Shown: positions 19,536 through 27,813 of the stretch, piece by piece
How the letters are laid out: every line of letters begins with the position of its first letter
Position numbering within the stretch: the first letter of the stretch is position 1
The notes under the pieces: model-generated
Told to the model about the DNA's origin: nothing
The model's input: only the letters and a program-made list of their open reading frames with translations
Database searches by the model: none
Origin: Spirochaetales bacterium
GTDB lineage: Bacteria; Spirochaetota; Spirochaetia; Treponematales; Treponemataceae
Direction: 5' to 3'
Length of the DNA stretch: 64,000 nt
NCBI GenBank assembly: GCA_003252395.1
Contig: QKEL01000013.1
Location: forward strand, 1-64,000
Program-made: the position numbers and the translations under genes

Positions 19536-20033
19536 ATGTTAAGTAATTCATTGCAAAAAGCGATCAACGAGCAGATCAATAAGGAATTCTATTCTTCATA
19601 CCTGTATTTGGCCATGGCGGCCCATTTCGACGCGAAGGCCCTTCCCGGCTTCGCTTCCTGGATGAAGGCCCAGGCGTCGGAGGAATGGTCCCACGGCATG
19701 AAGTTTTATGAGTATCTCTACGAGGTAAACTCCTCCGCGTCCCTTTCGGCCATAGCGGCCCCGCCCTCGTCATTCGGCACCCCGGAGGAAATTTTCAAGA
19801 CCGTTTTAGAACACGAGCAGGGGGTAACGGCCTCTATCAAGGCGATCTATGATATGGCGCGCGCGGAGAACGATCCGAAGACCGAGCTCATGCTGCATTG
19901 GTTCATAAACGAACAGGTGGAAGAGGAGAAGAACGCGCAGGACATTCTGGATAAGCTCAAGATGACCGGGGGAAATTCCTTCGGCATCATGTTCCTGGAC
20001 CAGCACGTGCTGGGAGCCCGCAAGGCCGACTAA
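19536..20033 (+). CDS. Ferritin
   Basis: MLSNSLQKAINEQINKEFYSSYLYLAMAAHFDAKALPGFASWMKAQASEEWSHGMKFYEYL; AGGAGG RBS. Confidence 0.92.
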   Translation: MLSNSLQKAINEQINKEFYSSYLYLAMAAHFDAKALPGFASWMKAQASEEWSHGMKFYEYLYEVNSSASLSAIAAPPSSFGTPEEIFKTVLEHEQGVTASIKAIYDMARAENDPKTELMLHWFINEQVEEEKNAQDILDKLKMTGGNSFGIMFLDQHVLGARKAD

Positions 20034-20066
20034 CCGTCTGCCGCGCCTAAAACGAGCGGCGAGGCG

Positions 20067-20111
20067 AAAAAAAAACGGAATCGGCTCATAGAGCCCGGTT
20101 CCGTTTTTTTA
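20067..20111. terminator. Bidirectional intrinsic terminator between ferritin and the CoA-disulfide reductase gene
   Basis: A9-CGGAA...TTCCG-T7 hairpin between convergent genes. Confidence 0.8.
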
Positions 20112-20129
20112 TTCCTGAGTAAGCGCGCG

Positions 20130-22616
20130 TTAGATGAACAGGTTTACGTTGCCCTTCGAGGCGGCTTCCATGTAGGTCGCCACGCCGCCGATTTCCACGC
20201 CGTCCATCAGCTCTTCCGCCGCGATGCCCATGATATCCATGGACATTTGGCAGGCCACGAGCCTGACCCCGGCCCGGCGCGCCTGGGCGAACATCATCTC
20301 CACCTGGTCAACGTTCTTTGCCTTCATGCGCGACTTCATCATGGCGGCGCCGATCCCGCCGAAGTTCATCGAGGAAAGGGCGAGCTTTCCCATGCCCTTG
20401 GGGAGCATGGCGCCGAACATCTTGCCCATGAAATCCTTCTTGACCTTCCCCGCCTTGGGTTTCCGCAGCACGGAAAGGCCCCAGAAGGTGAAAAACATGG
20501 TCACTTCCTTTCCCGAGGCTGCTGCCCCGTTGGCGAGGACGAAGGAAGCGAGCGCGCGGTCGAGGTCGTTCGAGAAAACGATCATGGTGGCCGCGTTGCC
20601 GCTCACCGTCATGGCCGGCGCCCCGCCCTGGCCCGCTTGGGGCTGGGATCCCTTTTCGATGACCGCCTCGATTATGCCGTTCACCGTGGCGAATGAAACC
20701 AGGTTGTTTCCCGTCAGGTTGCACCAGCTCTTGACGTCGCGGGCGAAACCCGGGTCGGTGGCCGACATCTTGATCTGGTCGCCCGGCTCGAGCTTGTCCA
20801 TTTCCAGCTTGAGCCGCATGATCGGGCCCGGGCACTGGAGCCCGCACGCGTCTATTTCGAATACCTTGTCGCGGGGCTTGACGGGGCTTCCGTCCTCTTC
20901 CACCACGTCGATGTTCTTGTCGAAAAGGTGGGTTCCCTCGCCGCCGGATTCCAGGAGCTCGAGTTCGCTCGTCGCCGCCTTCCAGGTCTTGTAGCCGCCG
21001 GTAAGGTTAACCACGTCGGTATAGCCGTTTTGCCGGAGCATGCGTTCGGCGAGGTAGCCGCGAAGCCCGATGGCGCAGTTTACGAGAACGGTCCGGTCCT
21101 TGGGAACCTCGGCGAAGCGGTTCCTCAGCTCGGTGTGCGGTATGTTAACCGCCCCGCCCATGGCGCCGAGGGCGAACTCCTCGCGGCTGCGCACGTCGAG
21201 CTGGAAGGCGCCTTTCGCCTTCAATTCCGCCACCTCGCGCCAGGTCACGGTTTTCGAAAGGCCGTCGAGCACGTTCTCGGCAATAAAGCCGAGCATGTTC
21301 AGGGGATCCTTCGCGCTCGAGAACGGCGGCGCGTAGGCCTGCTCGAAGCTCGCGAGGTCGTGCACCGTGCCGCCCATCCTCACGTAGGCCGCGAGAACGT
21401 CCACGCGCTTGTCGACGCCGTCGAAGCCCACGGCCTGGCCGCCCCAAAGCTTGCCGGTTTCGGGGTGGTACAGGATCTTCACGGTAAGCTGGAGGGCCTT
21501 GGGATAATAGCCCGCGTGGCTCCCCGCGTGGGTCACCAATTGCGCGAAGGGTAGGTTGGCCCGCTGCAGGTTCTTTTCGGTCAGGCCGGTGGAGGCGACC
21601 GTAAGGTCGAATATCTTCGCGATACTGGTGGCGATGGTGCCCTCGTAGGTCCGCTTGGGGCCCTTGACGATATTGTCCGCCACGATTCGGGCCTGCTTGT
21701 TCGCCGGGCCGGCGAGGGGAACCGTCAGGCCGATTCCGAGGAGCGGGCTTTTGTACTCGATCGCGTCGCCCAGGGCGAAAATGGCCGGGTCTGCCGTCCT
21801 GAAATATTCGTCAACCTTGATGGCGCCGTTTTGGGCCGTCTCGAGGCCCGCGTCCTTGACCAGCTTGGTGTCGGGGCGCACGCCGATGGAGAGAATGACG
21901 ATGTCGGTCTCAACCGATTCACCGGACGAAAGCTTCACGAAAAGGGACGAACCCTTGCGCTCGAAGGCCGCTACCCCGTCTTTCACCCGGATCCGCACGC
22001 CCTTTTCGCGCATGTGCTGTTGGACGATCGCGGCCATGTCGTAGTCGATCACGTTCATGACCTGGTCCATGGCCTCGATCACCGTGACCGAGAGCCCCCT
22101 CTCCTTCAGGTTCTCCGCCATCTCCAAGCCGATGAAGCCCCCGCCGACGACCACGGCCCGTTTTGTCTGCGCGTCGTCTATCTTCGCCTTGATGGTATCG
22201 ATATCCGAAACGGAACGGAGCGTCATGATGGCAGGATCGTCGATTCCGGGAATGGGCGGGCGCATGGGGGCCGCGCCGGGGCTTAAGACCAGGTAATCGT
22301 AGTATTCGTCCCGCTCAAGGCCCGATTTGAGGTCCTTCACGTGAACGGTCTTTTCACCCCGGTTTATGGCGGTTACCTCGTGAAGTACGCGAACGTCCAC
22401 GTTGAGGGATTCCTTGAATTTTTCCGGCGTCATAACGAAGAGGCGGGATCGTTCGGCGATGACCCCGCCGGCGTAGTAAGGAAGACCGCAATTCGCGTAG
22501 CTTATGTATTCGCCCCGCTCAAACATGACGATTTCCGCTTTTTCATCCAGACGCCTCAGCCGGGCGGCCGTTCCCGCCCCGCCGGCGACTCCGCCGACAA
22601 TCACATACTTAGCCAT
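20130..22616 (-). CDS. CoA-disulfide reductase/NADH oxidase-like flavoprotein fused to rhodanese, TusA (SirA) and DsrE-like domains
   Basis: N-terminal pyridine nucleotide-disulfide reductase (YVIVGGVAGGAGTAARLRRL...YANCGLPYYAGG), rhodanese segment (LDVRSREEFALGAMGGAVNIPHTELRNR...VNCAIGLRGYLAERML), TusA (DACGLQCPGPIMRLKLEMDKLEPGD), C-terminal DsrE-like (VFSNDLDRALASFVLANGAAASGKEVTMFFTFWGLSVL). Confidence 0.92.
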   Translation of the reverse strand: MAKYVIVGGVAGGAGTAARLRRLDEKAEIVMFERGEYISYANCGLPYYAGGVIAERSRLFVMTPEKFKESLNVDVRVLHEVTAINRGEKTVHVKDLKSGLERDEYYDYLVLSPGAAPMRPPIPGIDDPAIMTLRSVSDIDTIKAKIDDAQTKRAVVVGGGFIGLEMAENLKERGLSVTVIEAMDQVMNVIDYDMAAIVQQHMREKGVRIRVKDGVAAFERKGSSLFVKLSSGESVETDIVILSIGVRPDTKLVKDAGLETAQNGAIKVDEYFRTADPAIFALGDAIEYKSPLLGIGLTVPLAGPANKQARIVADNIVKGPKRTYEGTIATSIAKIFDLTVASTGLTEKNLQRANLPFAQLVTHAGSHAGYYPKALQLTVKILYHPETGKLWGGQAVGFDGVDKRVDVLAAYVRMGGTVHDLASFEQAYAPPFSSAKDPLNMLGFIAENVLDGLSKTVTWREVAELKAKGAFQLDVRSREEFALGAMGGAVNIPHTELRNRFAEVPKDRTVLVNCAIGLRGYLAERMLRQNGYTDVVNLTGGYKTWKAATSELELLESGGEGTHLFDKNIDVVEEDGSPVKPRDKVFEIDACGLQCPGPIMRLKLEMDKLEPGDQIKMSATDPGFARDVKSWCNLTGNNLVSFATVNGIIEAVIEKGSQPQAGQGGAPAMTVSGNAATMIVFSNDLDRALASFVLANGAAASGKEVTMFFTFWGLSVLRKPKAGKVKKDFMGKMFGAMLPKGMGKLALSSMNFGGIGAAMMKSRMKAKNVDQVEMMFAQARRAGVRLVACQMSMDIMGIAAEELMDGVEIGGVATYMEAASKGNVNLFI

Positions 22617-22648
22617 TTGCGGCCTCCTATCATGAAAAGAATTCTCGT

Positions 22649-22996
22649 TTATTCCCGGGTAAAAGCAAGCGCTTCGGGCAATTCGATGTCCGAACACTGG
22701 TATTTCATAAGAAGTTCCCGACCCGCGTACGTTAGGCTCACGGCGATGTTCCTTCGGTCTCCGTCCCCGATTTTACGCTCCACAAGCCTGTGCTCCTCCA
22801 GGGCGTCGAGTATGCGGGTAAGCCTCGAGGGCGATAGTTCCATTTCCCGGGCGATAAGCCCCGGTTCCTGGTACCCCCGATTGATGGAGCAAAGGCACAG
22901 CGCCTCGTTGAGGGAGAGCCCCGTGTCCTCGCGAAGACGGTCTTCGTATTGCCTAAGGGCGGTCTGGATTTTTCTGAGGGCGCATAAATCGATCAC
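22649..22996 (-). CDS. MarR-family transcriptional regulator
   Basis: wHTH: CSINRGYQEPGLIAREMELSPSRLTRILDALEEHRLVERKIGDGDRRNIAVSLT. Confidence 0.82.
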   Translation of the reverse strand: MIDLCALRKIQTALRQYEDRLREDTGLSLNEALCLCSINRGYQEPGLIAREMELSPSRLTRILDALEEHRLVERKIGDGDRRNIAVSLTYAGRELLMKYQCSDIELPEALAFTRE

Positions 22997-23001
22997 GGAA
23001 G

Positions 23002-23065
23002 TCCTACCTTATTTGCCTTTGTGAAAAATTGACAGTGGCAATAGTTGCTTAAGGCAAATATAGGA
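23002..23065. promoter_or_regulatory. Inverted-repeat operator region upstream of the marR-CoADR operon
   Basis: TCCTACCTTATTTGCCTT (23002-23019) and AAGGCAAATATAGGA (23051-23065) are inverted; inner TTGC-TTAAG-GCAA. Confidence 0.5.
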
Positions 23066-23153
23066 CCGGTAGACCTGCTTGTCAAGTCTTATTCGAACTT
23101 TTTTTATCGTTCTAAAAAAATGGAAGGTTTTTGTCGCGGCTGCCGTCCCGATC

Positions 23154-23960
23154 TTACGACGGGCTTACGATTGAATCGCAGAGAATTTTCATTTTTCGGG
23201 CGTTCACCACGGCCTGTCCCTTGGCGTGATTGTTAAAGTAGATCTGCACCACCTGCGCCGAGGCGCCGATGGCCGTTATCGCCGGCAAAAATGATTCCAG
23301 CTCGGCGTCGGAATACAGGTAATCGTACCGGTCCCGGGCGTTGGTGCCGTGCCATGAGGCCGCATTTCGCCCATGCAGGCGCACATAGGTTACCGGCGCG
23401 GTAGCCACGGGGCGAAAGGTCGGCAAATGCCTGAGCCCGGGCATATCGGTAACGCACCAGCCGATCCCGCGCTCGCTTAACCCGGCGGTAACCCGCTCGA
23501 CAACGCCCTTGGCCTGCCAGGAGTCGTGGCGGAACTCCACTACCCGGGGAAGGCCGTCAAACTCGCGCATCAGGGAATCCAGATACCGGCGCTCGTCCAC
23601 GGCGTAGTGAAAGCTTTGGGGAAACTGAAAAAGGAGCGAGAGCAAGAGCCCGCGGTTTACCATGGGATACAGCGCGGCGCGGAATTCCTTCGCCGCGTCG
23701 CGCCAGGCGGAAACCGATATCTCGTGGGTAAGCGACTTATGCGCCTTAATCGAGAATTTCAGGCGACCGTTGGAACGGCGCACCATGGAGGCGATCTGGC
23801 GTTCCTCGGGCATGCCGTAGTAGGTATAGTTCAGTTCCAGCGCGCGGAAATGCTCGGCGTAAAAGGCGAGAAATTCCTCCCGGGGCAATTCATTGGCGTA
23901 AAAAAGCCCGCGCCATTCGGGATAGTCGTATCCCGAGGTGCCCACGTAAATTTCGGCCAT
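23154..23960 (-). CDS. DUF72 family protein
   Basis: IYVGTSGYDYPEWRGLFYANELPREEFLAFYAEHFRALELNYTYYGMPE; TYVRLHGRNAASWHG; VQIYFNNHAKGQAVVNA. Confidence 0.92.
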   Translation of the reverse strand: MAEIYVGTSGYDYPEWRGLFYANELPREEFLAFYAEHFRALELNYTYYGMPEERQIASMVRRSNGRLKFSIKAHKSLTHEISVSAWRDAAKEFRAALYPMVNRGLLLSLLFQFPQSFHYAVDERRYLDSLMREFDGLPRVVEFRHDSWQAKGVVERVTAGLSERGIGWCVTDMPGLRHLPTFRPVATAPVTYVRLHGRNAASWHGTNARDRYDYLYSDAELESFLPAITAIGASAQVVQIYFNNHAKGQAVVNARKMKILCDSIVSPS

Positions 23961-23962
23961 GG

Positions 23963-25213
23963 TCAGTGTACCTCGGGTATTCCCGAAAGGTCGGTGGTGT
24001 ACGCGGGGGACAAAAACCGGCGGCGCATGTTCCAGCCCCGGGAGGCGAGGGTGGTGGCCCCCATGCGGAGCGCGTCGCGGCCGTAGCGGCCGTTTACCTC
24101 GTCGAAACAGCCCATGAGGGCCTGCTTCTTTTCCCGCCCCTCGTCGGCGTCGAAGAGGTCTCCCTGCGCCGTGGCGTCTTCCTCAAGGCCCAAGAGATTG
24201 ACCATAACCTTGCGGTAGCGGAAACCGCTTTTATACAGGCCGCGTAGGAGCCCCTCGGCGGTGCCGAGAATGTCCGGCAGGAAGGAGGTGGGGCGGGGAA
24301 GGGCCGCGGAAAGCTGGTTGCAGAATTGCGGCCCCGCGTCGTCCCAGGGATTGGTCATCAGGTACACGGAGACGTACCGCGCCGCGCTCCGCTGTTCCCG
24401 AAGCCGGCGCACCGCCTCGTGGGTATAGGACGCCAAGGCCTCTTCCAGCTCGCCCAGTGAGTACACGGGCTCCGCGAAGGACTTTGAGGAACAGATGTTC
24501 TGCCTCTTTTCCCGCGAAACCGGGTCTATCGCGGCGATGCCGTTCAATTCCTGCACCGTCCTGAGCCCGTTGATCGTGAGGTTTTTCTTCGCCAGGTATA
24601 GGGGATAGTTTTTCAGGTCCAGCGCGGTTTTGATGCCGTAGCGGGCGAGAAACTTCGTTTTCGACCAGCCGATGCCCCAGACGTCCCCCGCGGGATAGGC
24701 GGCGAGTTCCGCGTCGCCGTCAAGGTCGGCCCAGGCGAGCACCCCGCCCCGTTTTTTGGCGAGCTTGTTGCAGAGCTTCGCGAGGGTGCGGGTCGGCGCA
24801 ATGCCGACGGAAACCGGCATGCCCGTTTCCTTGAGCACCGTGTTTCTCAGGCGAGACCCGATTCCGGTAAAGTCCGGGCACTTCCAGTCCGGATAGTAGA
24901 GGAAGGACTCGTCGATGGAGTAGATCTCCACGTCGGGGCAGAGTCGGTTGTAAATGGTGGCGATTCGGGCGCTTATGTCCGCGTAGAGGGTGTAGTTCGA
25001 GCTGAACACGGAAACCCCCTTCTGCGCCGCTTCGGCGGAGACCTTGAACCAGGCGTCTCCCCGGCGGAAGCCGAGGGCCTTCGCCTCGTCGTTCAGCGCG
25101 ATAATGATGCCGTCGTTATTGGAAAGCACGACGATGGCTTTCGCGGCCAGATCGGGCCTGAATAGGCGTTCGCACGAGGCGTAAAAACTGTTGGCGTCTA
25201 CATGGAAAATCAT
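23963..25213 (-). CDS. umuC: Y-family DNA polymerase V catalytic subunit UmuC
   Basis: MIFHVDANSFYASCERLFRPDL...VVLSNNDGIIIALNDEAKALG; EIYSIDESFLYY; clamp-binding-like QGDLFD. Long upstream ORF extension excluded because it overlaps umuD. Confidence 0.93.
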   Translation of the reverse strand: MIFHVDANSFYASCERLFRPDLAAKAIVVLSNNDGIIIALNDEAKALGFRRGDAWFKVSAEAAQKGVSVFSSNYTLYADISARIATIYNRLCPDVEIYSIDESFLYYPDWKCPDFTGIGSRLRNTVLKETGMPVSVGIAPTRTLAKLCNKLAKKRGGVLAWADLDGDAELAAYPAGDVWGIGWSKTKFLARYGIKTALDLKNYPLYLAKKNLTINGLRTVQELNGIAAIDPVSREKRQNICSSKSFAEPVYSLGELEEALASYTHEAVRRLREQRSAARYVSVYLMTNPWDDAGPQFCNQLSAALPRPTSFLPDILGTAEGLLRGLYKSGFRYRKVMVNLLGLEEDATAQGDLFDADEGREKKQALMGCFDEVNGRYGRDALRMGATTLASRGWNMRRRFLSPAYTTDLSGIPEVH

Positions 25214-25560
25214 AGGGTTCGTATCACTCCCGTTACGGTTCCGAATATTTCGGTTTCTTCGGTGACCCCGACGTGGTTTCCCGCCCCGTCGGCCAGGGAA
25301 TAGCGGGGCCCGTCGCGCACCAGCTCCCTGCAGGAAAACTCGTCGTCTTGCCGGAACACCACGAGGCTGCCCGGCAGGGGCGGCCTTGAGCGGTCCACCA
25401 CGAGAAGATCCCCCGTGTGGATGCCCCGGTAGACGAGCTGGCTTCCCTTCATCCGCATGAAAAAGGTCGCGGGCGGGTTGTGCACCAGGATTTCGTTGAG
25501 ATCGATCGATGTCGCCTCGTATCCCCGCGCGGGGGAGGGGAAGCCGGTTTCTGTGGCCAT
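25210..25560 (-). CDS. umuD: UmuD'-like protein (short, catalytic dyad not conserved)
   Basis: MATETGFPSPARGYEATSIDLNEILVHNPPATFFMRMKGSQLVYRGIHTGDLLVVD aligns without gaps to E. coli UmuD from Gly25 ([51 protein letters not shown]); overlaps the umuC start. Confidence 0.88.
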   Translation of the reverse strand: MATETGFPSPARGYEATSIDLNEILVHNPPATFFMRMKGSQLVYRGIHTGDLLVVDRSRPPLPGSLVVFRQDDEFSCRELVRDGPRYSLADGAGNHVGVTEETEIFGTVTGVIRTL

Positions 25561-25580
25561 TTTCTTGCGTTTTCCCTCTA

Positions 25581-25630
25581 TACAGTATACACTGTACCTG
25601 ATATGCTAAGTTTATAAGCAAAATGCTTAT
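25581..25630. promoter_or_regulatory. Cluster of palindromic operator candidates between umuD' and the XRE-S24 repressor
   Basis: TACAGT-ATAC-ACTGTA (25581-25596); imperfect TGCTAAG-TTT-ATAAGCA (25604-25620); perfect ATAAGCA-AAA-TGCTTAT (25614-25630). Confidence 0.65.
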
Positions 25631-25646
25631 CGGTCAAGAGGGGAAC

Positions 25647-26342
25647 ATGAAAAAAGGAATAGACGAGGGAACCCTTTCCGGGCGCTACGCCTCAATCCGG
25701 TTTGCCGCGGGATTGACCAAGAAAGCCTTTGCCGAATCCCTCGGTATCCATCCGGTGGTTTCGGGCGATATCGAGCTCGGCAAGCGCGAACCGTCCCGGG
25801 ACGTGCTCGTGCGGCTCGCCTCGGCGTACGGGGTGGATATCAACTGGCTTTTGACGGGCACGAGGGCCTCCGATTCGGGCTATCCCTATCAGAAGGCGGG
25901 GGAAACGCCGGCCGTTCCGTTCGCCGACGACGACCGTATCGCCCAGGTGCCCTTTATCCTGCAGGAAGCGGCGGCGGGCGCGGGGGTCGAAATCGAGGAA
26001 TGGGCCGAGGTGACGACGGTGCCCGTCCTGCGTTCCTTTATCGCGCCGCGCCGCGCCGATCGCGTGCGGGCCGTGGAGGTACGGGGCGATTCAATGACCG
26101 GCATCGGCCTCGACGACGGGGATATCGTGCTGTTCTCCATCGATGAAAAGACGGGCGACGGCGTTCACGTAATCTCCATCGGCTCGAGCCTTTTGGTGAA
26201 ACGCGTGCATTTTGAGCCGGCGGCGCGGGCCGTGCGGATAATCAGCGAAAATCCGCGATATCAGGAACGGACGCTTGAAGGTCCCGACCTTGAGGGGTTT
26301 CGCGTGGAAGGCCGGGTCGTGGGCTGGCTACACCGCTATTGA
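25647..26342 (+). CDS. XRE-family, S24 (LexA/CI-like) self-cleaving repressor
   Basis: N-terminal HTH (FAESLGIHPVVSGDIELGKREPSRDVLVRLA), C-terminal S24 domain VRGDSMTGIGLDDGDIVLF...SLLVKRV with Ser/Lys dyad. Confidence 0.88.
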   Translation: MKKGIDEGTLSGRYASIRFAAGLTKKAFAESLGIHPVVSGDIELGKREPSRDVLVRLASAYGVDINWLLTGTRASDSGYPYQKAGETPAVPFADDDRIAQVPFILQEAAAGAGVEIEEWAEVTTVPVLRSFIAPRRADRVRAVEVRGDSMTGIGLDDGDIVLFSIDEKTGDGVHVISIGSSLLVKRVHFEPAARAVRIISENPRYQERTLEGPDLEGFRVEGRVVGWLHRY

Positions 26343-26943
26343 TCGCGCCCGCAGAAAGCGTCACCGCGTCCATGACCGCCGCGGCGACCAGGACCGAGGC
26401 GCCGATAATGGCGTGAAGGTCCCGTTCCGGCCTTGAGCGGTCCGGCGCATAGCGCGCATGGCGACGCGCGAGTTCCTGGGCGAGGCTTCGGGAAACGTCC
26501 CGGGCGGTATCGCCCGGCAGTCGTTCCCTGAAATTGAAGTGCCCCGCCACGGAATCCTGCCCGACGGCCGTCAGAAAGGCCTCGTGCAGGACCCGCTCGA
26601 ATTCGATATGGGCGCGCAGTGGGTTGGGCGAGAGGTTGTGTACGGCGGTGAAAAAGTCGGCCACGTAGTGGAGCGCGACGCCGAGCTCCTCGCTGAAGCG
26701 CCGGTGCGCCTTCGCGGGTTTCGGTTTCCGTTCGCACAGCCGGGCGATTCGCTTAAGCGCAAAGCGCCGCGATATATTCCAAAAATGGGGATGCCTGACG
26801 AAGAGGGTCGTCACGTCGGGCTTGACGCATCCGTACAGGAACGATTCCTCGTCCAGCGCGATGTCCCATCGGTCCCGAAGTTCCGGATACAGCAGGGTTC
26901 CCAGATAGCGATGCGTTGCGTAGGTCATGCCGTAACCGTACAC
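26242..26943 (-). CDS. Zinc-dependent phospholipase C-like protein
   Basis: THRYLGTLLYPEL...ESFLYGCVKPDVTTLFVRHPHFW...LGVALHYVADFFTAVHN: His/Asp-rich pattern of the Zn_dep_PLPC family. Confidence 0.7.
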   Translation of the reverse strand: MYGYGMTYATHRYLGTLLYPELRDRWDIALDEESFLYGCVKPDVTTLFVRHPHFWNISRRFALKRIARLCERKPKPAKAHRRFSEELGVALHYVADFFTAVHNLSPNPLRAHIEFERVLHEAFLTAVGQDSVAGHFNFRERLPGDTARDVSRSLAQELARRHARYAPDRSRPERDLHAIIGASVLVAAAVMDAVTLSAGAINSGVASPRPGLPRETPQGRDLQASVPDIADFR

Positions 26944-26988
26944 GCGCTCGGTTCCGATCCCGTGAAAGATGGGTGAAAAACGCGTTAA

Positions 26989-27813
26989 TTAGAGGATGCC
27001 GAACAGGTCCAGCCCGATTTTGGCGAAAAGCAGGGCGAGTACGGCGAACATAACGGGCCTGATGACCCGCGCGCCGTTTTTTACCGCCAGGTGCGAGCCG
27101 AGCCAGCCCCCCGCGACGGTGCAGCAGGCCGCGGGAATCGCCAGGGCGATCCAAACCTTTCCCGACATGAAAAACACGATGCCCGAAATCACGTTTGAGG
27201 CGAGATTCACCAGTTTTGCGTTTCCCGAAGACACCACGAGGCTCCGTCCGAGTAGGGCGTTGAAGGCGACGATTAGAAAGCTGCCCGTGCCCGGGCCGAT
27301 CAGGCCGTCATAGAGGCCGACGGCAAAGCCGATCGCCCCGGGGAGCATCAGCTCCAAGGCCCTGGCGGTACCGGTCCGTTCGGGGAACCGGGCCCGATAG
27401 CGCTCGGGAATGCCCGCGGTGACCGCTTCGCCCGAACGGTTCCTTCCCCGCAGCGCCATGAAAACCGCCACGAGGGGAATTACCACGAGCATCGCGCCCC
27501 GCAAAACCGCCGGGTTTAGGGAGAGCGCTATCCGAACGCCGATCCAGGCGCCGGGAAGGGCGAAGGCGGCGGCCAAACCCGCTTCCCGCGCCCGCATGTG
27601 ACCGCCCGAGCGGTATTTCCACGCGGCTACCGAGGTTCCGAACATGGCGGAGCACTTATTCGTGCCGGCGGCCAGGTGCGGCGGCAACCCGGCCGCGAGA
27701 TAGGCCGGAAGGGAGATCACGCCGCCGCCTCCGGCGATGGAATCGATAAAGCCCGCGAGGAAGACCAGGGGGCATACGATCAACAGGGTTTGATAGAACG
27801 AGAGATCGGTCAT
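26989..27813 (-). CDS. TauE/SafE-family sulfite exporter/permease
   Basis: LAGFIDSIAGGGGVISLPAYLAAGLPPHLAAGTNKCSAMFGT; multiple TM segments; start at MTDLSFYQ. Confidence 0.9.
   Translation of the reverse strand: MTDLSFYQTLLIVCPLVFLAGFIDSIAGGGGVISLPAYLAAGLPPHLAAGTNKCSAMFGTSVAAWKYRSGGHMRAREAGLAAAFALPGAWIGVRIALSLNPAVLRGAMLVVIPLVAVFMALRGRNRSGEAVTAGIPERYRARFPERTGTARALELMLPGAIGFAVGLYDGLIGPGTGSFLIVAFNALLGRSLVVSSGNAKLVNLASNVISGIVFFMSGKVWIALAIPAACCTVAGGWLGSHLAVKNGARVIRPVMFAVLALLFAKIGLDLFGIL

Noticed and set aside
25581-25596. E. coli-type LexA box at the umuD' promoter
   Set aside because: The palindrome is TACAGT-N4-ACTGTA, i.e. half-sites in the opposite arrangement to CTGT-N8-ACAG; better explained as an operator for the adjacent XRE-S24 repressor.
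25214-25621. N-terminal extension of the UmuC ORF track entry (552 aa)
   Set aside because: Extension overlaps umuD out of frame and has no homology; UmuC starts at MIFHVDANSF (25213).
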